Positions 8,309 to 14,983 of a stretch of DNA of 64,000 nucleotides are shown piece by piece. The stretch is taken from assembly GCF_900156505.1 (NCBI RefSeq), contig NZ_FTPR01000001.1, positions 806,001-870,000 on the forward strand, written 5' to 3'. The position numbers and the translations under genes are program-made. A model generated the notes under the pieces. That model saw only the letters and a list, made by a program, of their open reading frames with translations, was not told where the DNA came from and made no database searches. Origin of the DNA: Yoonia rosea. Its GTDB lineage: Bacteria > Pseudomonadota > Alphaproteobacteria > Rhodobacterales > Rhodobacteraceae. The stretch's first letter is position 1. Each line of letters starts with the position of its first letter.

Positions 8309-10176
8309 ACACCGTTCCGTTGCTTGTGACGGGTTGCTTCCTGATCGAGATGGGCTTTGCGCACCTTGTCCGAGGTCGTCACATGCGGTGTGCCGACTTC
8401 CCACCATGTGTGGCCTTGCGTCGTCCAGCCCTCATACGGGTCGACCTTCATGACGATCACATAGGTGTTTTTGGCCGCCTGCGCGCGCCCGAAGGCCGCC
8501 TCCAACTCTGCAGGCGAACTGACGGTTTCTGCCTCAGCCCCCATCGCCTTGGCATGCGCTTCGAAATCCACATCCACCTGCGCGGTCGCTGTCGGCGTAT
8601 CCGCGATCAGGTTATTGAAGCTTTCATTGCCTGTGTTGTTCTGCAGCTTATTGATGACCGCAAAGCCACCGTTGTCCAGCACCATGACGATCAGCTTTTT
8701 CTCTGTGAGAACAGAAGAATAGATGTCGGAGTTCATCAAAAGATAAGATCCATCACCGGTAAAAACGATGGTATCACGTGCGGGTTCCTTCTGCGCCTGT
8801 GCAATCCGCGCACCCCAGCCGCCCGCGATCTCGTATCCCATGCAGGAAAACCCGAATTCCACATCAACCGTGCCGACATCCAGTGTTTTCCAGTTGGCGG
8901 TTACCTCGGCGGGCAAACCACCCGCCGCCGCAACAATCCGGTCGCGGGGGTGACACAGGCGGTTCACTTCACCAATGGCCTGCGCGTAGGACGCAGGGCC
9001 GTTCCCAACGCGCGTATTCTCGGCCACGTAATCGTTCCAGGTCGCGCGCTCCGCTTGCGCCTGCGTGGTCCAGCCTTGTGGTGCGCGGTAGGATGAAAGC
9101 CCCTCTTGCAGCGCCCCCAGCCCCAGTTTCGCATCGCCCACGACCGTGGCCGACATATGTTTCGCCGCATCATGGCGCGCCGCGTTCAGGCCAATCAGCT
9201 TGGCATCATGGGCAAAGGCCGTCCATGATCCGGTTGTGAAATCCTGCAGGCGCGTGCCGACGGCCAGGATCACATCCGCCTCTTCCGCGATTGTATTGGC
9301 GCTGTCCGATCCGGTCACCCCAATCGGCCCGATATTGAGCGGATGATCATGGACCAGATTGGCGCGCCCTGCGATGGTTTCCACCACCGGAATCCCCGTG
9401 GCCTCGGCTAATGCGGTCAGTTCCGCCACTGCGCCGGAATACTGCACACCGCCCCCCGCAATGATCATCGGACGCTTGGCGGATTTCAGGAGGGCAACCG
9501 CATCATCCACCTCTTCACTGTCAGGCATCTGGCGGCGAATGCGGTGCACACGTTTGTCAAAGAAGCTGCGCGGATAATCATAGCTCCAGCCCTGCACATC
9601 CTGCGGCAGGCCAAGAAACGCGGGCCCGCAATCGGCGGGGTCCAGCATGGTGGCAAGCGCCGCAGGCAGCGACTGGATCACCTGCGCAGGATGCGTGATC
9701 CGGTCCCAGAAACGGGTCACGGCCTTGAAGGCATCATTCACGCCAAAAGTGGGATCGCCGAAATGCTCAAGCTGCTGCAAGACAGGGTCCGGCAAGCGGG
9801 TGATGAAGGTGTCGCCACAGAGCATCAGCATCGGCAGACGGTTCGCATGGGCAAGAGCGGCAGCCGTCAGCAGGTTCGCCGTACCGGGACCGGCGGATGC
9901 GGTGCAAAACATGAACCGGCGGCGCAAATAGGTCTTGGCATATGCGGCGGCGGCAAAACCCATCCCCTGCTCATTCTGTCCGCGATAAAGTGGTAGCGCG
10001 TCTTGTGCGTTGTAAAGCGCCTCACCCAGACAGGTGACGTTGCCATGGCCGAAAATGCCAAAGCCGCCGCCGCAAATGCGGGTTTCGACCCCGTCGATGT
10101 CGATCCACTGATTGGCCAGATAACGCACAATGGCCTGTGCCGTTGTCAGCGTGACCGTTTCGGCGATGTGCCCCAT
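8305..10176 (-). CDS. iolD: 3D-(3,5/4)-trihydroxycyclohexane-1,2-dione hydrolase IolD
   Basis: The protein has 623 residues and is a thiamine-diphosphate enzyme of the acetolactate synthase fold. Visible signatures are GGGFGIFGHGNVTCLGEAL near the N-terminus, YRGQNEQGMGFAAAAYAK with the catalytic Glu, the central PMIIAGGGVQYSG, and a C-terminal FTGDGSYLLMNSDIYSS cofactor-binding block. It opens the ring of trihydroxycyclohexanedione to 5-deoxy-D-glucuronate. The ATG at 10176 is preceded by GGGGGGA at good spacing, so the longer open frame to 10233 is rejected. It heads the leftward operon, about 82 bp from the tandem LacI-type palindrome at 10258-10281, and should be repressed by the regulator encoded at 13506-14525. 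Confidence 0.94.
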   Translation of the reverse strand: MGHIAETVTLTTAQAIVRYLANQWIDIDGVETRICGGGFGIFGHGNVTCLGEALYNAQDALPLYRGQNEQGMGFAAAAYAKTYLRRRFMFCTASAGPGTANLLTAAALAHANRLPMLMLCGDTFITRLPDPVLQQLEHFGDPTFGVNDAFKAVTRFWDRITHPAQVIQSLPAALATMLDPADCGPAFLGLPQDVQGWSYDYPRSFFDKRVHRIRRQMPDSEEVDDAVALLKSAKRPMIIAGGGVQYSGAVAELTALAEATGIPVVETIAGRANLVHDHPLNIGPIGVTGSDSANTIAEEADVILAVGTRLQDFTTGSWTAFAHDAKLIGLNAARHDAAKHMSATVVGDAKLGLGALQEGLSSYRAPQGWTTQAQAERATWNDYVAENTRVGNGPASYAQAIGEVNRLCHPRDRIVAAAGGLPAEVTANWKTLDVGTVDVEFGFSCMGYEIAGGWGARIAQAQKEPARDTIVFTGDGSYLLMNSDIYSSVLTEKKLIVMVLDNGGFAVINKLQNNTGNESFNNLIADTPTATAQVDVDFEAHAKAMGAEAETVSSPAELEAAFGRAQAAKNTYVIVMKVDPYEGWTTQGHTWWEVGTPHVTTSDKVRKAHLDQEATRHKQRNGV

Positions 10177-10257
10177 GATCGTCCCCCCATCGGCGCATAA
10201 TTCCTGCGTCGGTCGCGATTGTTTATTGACCAACCACCAGAAAGAACGTTACGCATT

Positions 10258-10281
10258 TTGCAACCGGTTGCAACCGGTTTC
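10258..10281. promoter_or_regulatory. Tandem LacI-type operator in the iolD/dehydrogenase divergent promoter
   Basis: Positions 10258-10273 form a perfect 16-bp palindrome with core TGCAACCGGTTGCA. A second, partial copy (GCAACCGGTTTC) overlaps it, and the two CCGG centres (10264-10267 and 10274-10277) are exactly 10 bp apart, one helical turn. CG-centred palindromes of this kind are typical LacI-family operators. The same palindrome recurs at 14898-14913, near the LacI-type gene. It sits about 20 bases before the start codon of the dehydrogenase at 10299, so binding would block that promoter and could also affect iolD. Confidence 0.85.
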
Positions 10282-10298
10282 TGGGAAGGGGAGCGGAC

Positions 10299-11402
10299 AT
10301 GACAGAGATCGGTATCGGGATTATCGGCGGCGGCTATATGGGCAAGGCGCATGCGGCGGCCTACGCCTCTGTTGGCGCAATTTTCGATACTGCCCTGCGG
10401 CCGCGTCTGGAAATGGTGTGCGCGTCATCGGATGCCTCGGCTGAAAGGTATCAAAAGGCCTTCGGCTTTGCGCGCGGTACCGCCGACTGGCGGGTGCTGG
10501 TGCATGATCCAAAAGTCGAGGCTGTCGTCATCGCCTCTCCGCAGGACACCCACCGCGATATCGCGCTTGCGGCTTTTGCCTTGGGCAAGCCCGTTTTCTG
10601 CGAAAAACCGCTTGGTGCGACGCTGGCCGATTCCATTGCGATGACCGAGGCCGCCAAACAGGCAGGTGCGATCAACATGGTCGGCTTCAACTACATCCGC
10701 ACCCCTGCGGCCCAATACGCCCGTCAACTTGTAGCAGATGGCCGCATCGGTGATATCACATGGTTCCGTGGCGAACACACCGAAGACTTTTTTGCCGACC
10801 CCGCCCTGCCCGCCACATGGCGCTGCCAAGGCATGGGCAACGGGACGATGGGTGATCTTGCCCCTCATATGATCAACGCCGCACGCGCGCTTATCGGGCC
10901 GATTGCGGCCCTCTGCGCGCAGGTCGAAACCGTACATGCCCAACGCGGCGACATAGCCGTCACCAACGACGATCAGGCACAGTTCATGTGTCGGTTTGAA
11001 AATGGGGCGCAGGGGCATCTGTTTTTCAGCCGGATCGCGACAGGCCGCAAGATGGGCTATGCCTATGAGATCCACGGCACCAAGGGCGCGATCCGTTTTG
11101 ATCAGGAAGACCAGAACGCCCTGCACCTTTACACCATGGAAGGTCCCGAGGCCGAACGGGGGTTTCGCAAGATTCTGACCGGCCCTGCCCACCCTGATTA
11201 TCTGCCCTTTTGCCAAGGGCCCGGCCATGGCACAGGCTATCAGGACCAGATCATCATAGAGGCCAAGGATTTCCTGACCGCCATCGCCACCAGAACCAAT
11301 ATCTGGCCCACGTTTGCAGAAGGGCTTGAGGTCAATCGCGTCGTGACAGCCGCCATTGACTCAAGCGAAAAGCAAACCTGGGTCGACGTCTCAGACTACT
11401 AA
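10299..11402 (+). CDS. Gfo/Idh/MocA-family NAD(P) oxidoreductase, probable inositol dehydrogenase
   Basis: The protein has 367 residues. The Rossmann fold starts at GIGIIGGGYMGKAHAAAY, followed by VVIASPQDTH and the FCEKPLG motif that supplies the catalytic Lys. A GDLAPHMINAA segment carries the active-site Asp and His. Such enzymes oxidise myo- or scyllo-inositol, or related polyols and sugars, to keto forms. It diverges from iolD across the tandem palindrome and is followed 16 bp later by a TIM-barrel gene. It is probably one of the two enzymes feeding inosose into the IolD-C-B route. A GGAAGGGGAG purine run precedes the ATG. The specific substrate cannot be read from the sequence, so no symbol is given. 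Confidence 0.85.
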   Translation: MTEIGIGIIGGGYMGKAHAAAYASVGAIFDTALRPRLEMVCASSDASAERYQKAFGFARGTADWRVLVHDPKVEAVVIASPQDTHRDIALAAFALGKPVFCEKPLGATLADSIAMTEAAKQAGAINMVGFNYIRTPAAQYARQLVADGRIGDITWFRGEHTEDFFADPALPATWRCQGMGNGTMGDLAPHMINAARALIGPIAALCAQVETVHAQRGDIAVTNDDQAQFMCRFENGAQGHLFFSRIATGRKMGYAYEIHGTKGAIRFDQEDQNALHLYTMEGPEAERGFRKILTGPAHPDYLPFCQGPGHGTGYQDQIIIEAKDFLTAIATRTNIWPTFAEGLEVNRVVTAAIDSSEKQTWVDVSDY

Positions 11403-11418
11403 CCGAAAGACCTATGAT

Positions 11419-12306
11419 ATGATCAATATCGGCAATGCCCCCTGTTCGTGGGGTATCGAATTCGCTTCTGATCCTGCCTATCCCACATGGCAATCCGTGC
11501 TGCAGCAATGCGCCAGCGCAGGCTATAAGGGGATCGAGCTTGGCCCCATCGGCTATATGCCCGAGGACCCTGCTGTGCTGCGCGAAGAGTTGGATAAGAA
11601 CGAACTCAGCATCATTGGCGGTGTCGTTTTCCGCGCTTTCCACGATCCTGCGAAATGGGATGACGTGATGGACGCCTCTGTGCGGACCTGCAAGGCGCTG
11701 GTGGCTCACGGCGCGCAGCATCTGGTGTTGATCGACAGCATCTCGCCGCGCCGCGCACCCACCGCCGGACGCGCCACCGAGGCCGAACAGATGGACAAGG
11801 CCGAATGGACCGCCTTTCGCGACCGTCTGGCGACGATTGCGAAAATGGGCACTGAGGACTACGGGCTAACCGTTGGTATCCACGCCCATGCGGCGGGTTT
11901 CATGGATTTCGAGCCGGAGCTGGAGCGCCTGCTGGACGAGGTCGATGAAAGCATCCTGAAAATCTGCTTTGATACCGGCCATCATTCCTATGCGGGTTTT
12001 GATCCGGTCGCCTTTATGAAGCGGCACATCGACCGCATCAGCTATATGCATTTCAAGGATATTGATCCGGTGGTCAAAGCGGATGTGGTCGCCAAGCGGA
12101 CAGATTTTTACAAGGCCTGCGGACAAGGAATTTTCTGTAACCTTGGTCAGGGAGATGTCGATTTCCCCGCCGTGCATCAAATCCTTCTGGATGCAGGATT
12201 TGAAGGTTGGTGCACTGTCGAGCAGGACTGCGACCCTGCCCTGCCCGGCACGCCGCTTGAGGATGCCGAAAGCAACCGCAAATATCTCGAATCCATTGGT
12301 TTCTAA
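11419..12306 (+). CDS. Sugar phosphate isomerase/epimerase-like TIM-barrel protein (inosose dehydratase/isomerase type)
   Basis: The protein has 295 residues. It starts MINIGNAPCSWGIEF and contains GYKGIELGPIGYMPEDP, VGIHAHAAGFMDF, CFDTGHHSYAGFDP and YMHFKDIDP. These are the metal-binding Glu, His and Asp positions of xylose-isomerase-like TIM barrels (AP endonuclease 2 superfamily). In this operon it most likely does the IolE step (inosose dehydration) or interconverts inososes as IolI does. Its N-terminus differs from the classical IolE form, so I do not assign iolE. The open frame extends to 11356 inside the upstream gene; the ATG at 11419, 16 bases after that gene's stop, fits the barrel start. 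Confidence 0.8.
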   Translation: MINIGNAPCSWGIEFASDPAYPTWQSVLQQCASAGYKGIELGPIGYMPEDPAVLREELDKNELSIIGGVVFRAFHDPAKWDDVMDASVRTCKALVAHGAQHLVLIDSISPRRAPTAGRATEAEQMDKAEWTAFRDRLATIAKMGTEDYGLTVGIHAHAAGFMDFEPELERLLDEVDESILKICFDTGHHSYAGFDPVAFMKRHIDRISYMHFKDIDPVVKADVVAKRTDFYKACGQGIFCNLGQGDVDFPAVHQILLDAGFEGWCTVEQDCDPALPGTPLEDAESNRKYLESIGF

Positions 12307-12332
12307 AACCTAACAGACGAAAGTTGACGACG

Positions 12333-13487
12333 ATGACAAAACTGAAATGGGGCATGATTGGCGGCGGTGAAGGCAGCCAGATCGGACCGGCACATAGGTT
12401 GGGTGCAGGGCTGGACGGGCTTTTTGAATTCAGTGCGGGTGCGCTGGATCACCGGCCGGAATATGGCATTGATTACGGGCAACGCCTTGGCCTTGGCGAC
12501 CGTGCCTATGGCGGCTGGCAGGACATGCTGGAAGGCGAGCTGAAGCGCGACGACCGCGTTGATCTGGTTACGGTTGCCACGCCCAATTCCACGCATTTCG
12601 CAATCACCAAGGCGTTCCTCGAGAACGGGTTTCATGTGCTCTGCGAAAAGCCCATGACCATGACCGTGGAAGAAGGCGAGGAAATCGTCGAGATTGCCAA
12701 AAAGACCGGCAATATCTGCGCGGTAAACTATGGCTACACGGGCTATTCGCTGGTGCGCCACATGCGGGCGATGATCGCGCGCGGTGACATCGGCAAAGTC
12801 CGTCTGGTCAACGCCGAATTTGCCCATGGCCACCACGCCGATGCGAGCGATGCCGATAACCCGCGCGTGCGCTGGCGCTATGATCCGGCTCAGGCAGGTG
12901 TCTCGGCACAATTTGCCGATTGCGGTATCCACGCGTTGCACATGGCCAGTTTTGTGACCGGTCAGGAAGTGACGAAGCTCTCGGCTGACACGGTGTCCTG
13001 CATTGATGTGCGTACGCTCGAAGACGACGCCATGGTGAATTTCCGGATGGATGGCGGCGCTGTGGGGCGGCTTTGGACCAGTTCGATTGCGATTGGCCGT
13101 CAGCACGGTCTGGGCATTCAGGTTTTCGGCGAAACCGGCGGCCTGCGCTGGAGCCAGGAACAGCCCAACCAGCTTTATTATATGCCGCTGGGACAGCGCC
13201 TGCAGGTGATTGAACGCGGCGAGGCGAACCTCTCGCCCGAGGCGGATCGCACCAGCCGCGTCACCATCGGCCACGCTGAAGGGATGCCTCTGGCCTTTGC
13301 CAATATTTATGCCGATCTCGCCGAAGCGATCCGTGCGCGCAAGGAAGGCCGCATGATGGATCCGGCGGCGAACCTCTATCCGCGCGCCGAAGATGGCTTG
13401 CGGTCGATGGCGGCGGTCTATGCTGTGGCCGAATCCGGCAAAGCGGACGGCGCGTGGCTGGATGCGCGCCCACCGATGTTCCGGTAA
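12333..13487 (+). CDS. Gfo/Idh/MocA-family oxidoreductase
   Basis: This second dehydrogenase of the operon has 384 residues. It has a GMIGGGEGSQIGPAHRLG nucleotide-binding start, VTVATPNSTHF, the LCEKPMTMT motif with the catalytic Lys, and FADCGIHALHMASFVTG with the active-site Asp and His. It belongs to a longer subfamily than the enzyme at 10299, so the two probably act on different inositol isomers or on a 1-keto derivative. The start could be TTG at 12324 or ATG at 12333; ATG is preferred. Its stop codon lies inside the terminator hairpin shared with the convergent LacI gene. Confidence 0.85.
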   Translation: MTKLKWGMIGGGEGSQIGPAHRLGAGLDGLFEFSAGALDHRPEYGIDYGQRLGLGDRAYGGWQDMLEGELKRDDRVDLVTVATPNSTHFAITKAFLENGFHVLCEKPMTMTVEEGEEIVEIAKKTGNICAVNYGYTGYSLVRHMRAMIARGDIGKVRLVNAEFAHGHHADASDADNPRVRWRYDPAQAGVSAQFADCGIHALHMASFVTGQEVTKLSADTVSCIDVRTLEDDAMVNFRMDGGAVGRLWTSSIAIGRQHGLGIQVFGETGGLRWSQEQPNQLYYMPLGQRLQVIERGEANLSPEADRTSRVTIGHAEGMPLAFANIYADLAEAIRARKEGRMMDPAANLYPRAEDGLRSMAAVYAVAESGKADGAWLDARPPMFR

Positions 13488-13509
13488 GGTGGATTGAAAT
13501 CCACCTTAC
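13484..13509. terminator. Bidirectional terminator hairpin containing both convergent stop codons
   Basis: A perfect 12-bp stem (GTAAGGTGGATT paired with AATCCACCTTAC) has only two unpaired bases between its arms, so it probably opens to a four-base loop. The TAA of the rightward dehydrogenase (13485-13487) is in one arm and the TAA of the leftward LacI gene (13506-13508) is in the other. It lacks a clear U-tract on either side, so termination strength is uncertain. Confidence 0.75.
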
Positions 13510-14525
13510 GGCAAGGGGCGCAAAGTGCCCCGCTCGACGATGGAACAGTCAAACAGCCGCGCCTCGGGGGCGCGGCTGTTGTCGTTCAGACTGGCCGCGA
13601 TCACATCAATCGAGGCCGCAATAATCTGTGCAAAGGGGTTGTGGATCGTGGTGAGGTTGATGTTCGCCCACCCTGCCATTTCCATATCATTGAGCCCGAT
13701 CACCCCGATATCCTCAGGTACCCGCAGACCAGAAGACTGAATGGCGGAAAGCGCCCCGATTGACAGCACATCATCGCCACAGAAATAGGCCTCCGCCGGT
13801 GCGCCTGCCGCCAACAGCCGCAGCATTTCCGCGCGCCCCGCATCAAAGGAATAGTTGCTGGCATAGCTGAACGAGAGATCAAGTCCGGAGGCCCTGAACA
13901 CCTCTGCAACCCCTGCAAAACGGTCCTGTGTCGAGGTCGCCGTCGCAGGCCCGCCTAGAAATGCTATCCGCTGGTAGCCCCGCTCAATCAGCGTCCTGGC
14001 CGCCAATCGCCCTGCGGCGATATTGTCGATCCCCAGCACGTTCACCCGCGGGTTCGCTATATGGCGCCCAAAGGAATGGACCACGGGCACACCCGCGTCA
14101 TGGAACCCTTCCGCAAAGCTGGCGGGCAGCGTCGATGAGGCAACGATCACCCCGTCCACCGAATAGGCCCGTAGCATGCGGATCGAGTCCTCGGGGCGCA
14201 CCTCATCGGTGAGATTGACCAGCAAAGGGCGCAGGCCCCGCGCTTGCAGGCCTTTGGTGAACAGATCAAAGACCTCGAGAAAGACCGGATTGTGGAAGTT
14301 GTTCGACACCAGACCGATCATCTTGGTCCGGCCTGTGGTCAGCGAAGAGGCAAGCGCATTGGGGCTATAGCCCAAAGTCGCCGCAGCCTTCTCGACCTTG
14401 GCACGGGTCTTGTCCGACACCGAGGCGCCCGCGGTAAAGGTGCGCGACACAGCGGACCGCGACACGCCTGCAAGCAACGCCACATCCCTCAGGGTGATTG
14501 TCCCTCTAGCGGTCTCGCGTGGCAT
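13506..14525 (-). CDS. LacI-family transcriptional regulator of the inositol locus
   Basis: The protein has 339 residues. The N-terminal helix-turn-helix reads ITLRDVALLAGVSRSAVSRT with the hinge ATLGYSPNALASSL, followed by a periplasmic-binding-protein-like effector domain (MIGLVSNNFHNPVFLEVFD, GPATATSTQDRFAGV, GVIGLNDMEMAGWANINLTT). The start is the ATG at 14525, with GGAGA five bases upstream. The frame stays open to 14642, but the extension has no regulator character. It overlaps the end of the small membrane-protein gene by 20 bases. Convergence with the dehydrogenase operon and two copies of a CG-centred palindrome near the iol promoters and upstream of its own operon suggest an inositol-responsive, autoregulated repressor. 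The ligand is inferred from context. Confidence 0.88.
   Translation of the reverse strand: MPRETARGTITLRDVALLAGVSRSAVSRTFTAGASVSDKTRAKVEKAAATLGYSPNALASSLTTGRTKMIGLVSNNFHNPVFLEVFDLFTKGLQARGLRPLLVNLTDEVRPEDSIRMLRAYSVDGVIVASSTLPASFAEGFHDAGVPVVHSFGRHIANPRVNVLGIDNIAAGRLAARTLIERGYQRIAFLGGPATATSTQDRFAGVAEVFRASGLDLSFSYASNYSFDAGRAEMLRLLAAGAPAEAYFCGDDVLSIGALSAIQSSGLRVPEDIGVIGLNDMEMAGWANINLTTIHNPFAQIIAASIDVIAASLNDNSRAPEARLFDCSIVERGTLRPLP
13552..13580. other. Inverted repeat inside the 3' end of the LacI gene
   Basis: AACAGCCGCGCC at 13552-13563 pairs perfectly with GGCGCGGCTGTT at 13569-13580 across a five-base loop. It is within the coding sequence, about 45 bases before the stop, and could form a GC-rich hairpin in either transcript. 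It may only reflect alternating Ala/Arg codons, so a function is not claimed. Confidence 0.45.
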
Positions 14526-14751
14526 CTTTCTCCGCTTCTGCGGCCACAGCCGCCCAATCCGTCGTCGCGAATTTCCAGATCGCGACCCCGCCAAGTGCCA
14601 CAAACAACAGCGCCCAGAGCGGCGCGCCATTGGCGTATTCAACCACGGCCCACAGCAAGGGCAGAACGACCGTCACAACCCTGCGCCATACCGGCAAAAA
14701 GAACGGCACCCCGAGATCGAAGAACCCCGGTTTGGGTTGATCAGACCGCAC
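14506..14751 (-). CDS. Small membrane protein upstream of the LacI gene
   Basis: This is an 81-residue protein with a soluble start (RSDQPKPGFFDLG), one or two hydrophobic helices (VVTVVLPLLWAVVEYANG and PLWALLFVALGGVAIWKF) and a charged tail. I do not recognise a named family. The start is GTG at 14751, because GGGAGGG lies six bases upstream; a TTG at 14757 would sit directly on that site. The last 20 bases overlap the LacI start, so the two genes are probably translationally coupled. The palindrome at 14898-14913 lies about 150 bp upstream and may control both. Confidence 0.7.
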   Translation of the reverse strand: MRSDQPKPGFFDLGVPFFLPVWRRVVTVVLPLLWAVVEYANGAPLWALLFVALGGVAIWKFATTDWAAVAAEAEKDATRDR

Positions 14752-14897
14752 GCGCAACCCTCCCTGCCGATCTCAGGCAAATCGCTTTTCGCACAGGGCG
14801 CAAAGCCTGCGGCAACAGAAATTGTATGTTGAATAACAGGTACATGAGACGCGGCTTTCCCCCAAAGACTGCGATACTCTAGCTTCATACACGTAAT

Positions 14898-14913
14898 ATG
14901 CAACCGGTTGCAT
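14898..14913. promoter_or_regulatory. Second LacI-type operator (perfect 16-bp palindrome)
   Basis: The sequence is ATGCAACCGGTTGCAT, a perfect palindrome sharing the 14-base core TGCAACCGGTTGCA with the site at 10259-10272. It lies between the leftward small-membrane-protein/LacI operon and the rightward sensor kinase gene. Autoregulation of the LacI operon is the simplest reading; an effect on the kinase promoter is also possible because the site is about 70 bp before its start. Confidence 0.82.
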
Positions 14914-14983
14914 CGCCATCTACGGGGCATTGCGCGCGAATTTCTGATTGTGCAGCCATACCCCTGTGCACCATAAGATATGC

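Noticed and set aside
12303..13274. Minus-strand 323-codon frame opposite the second Gfo/Idh gene
   Set aside because: The plus strand encodes a full-length dehydrogenase with all motifs; the opposite frame has none.
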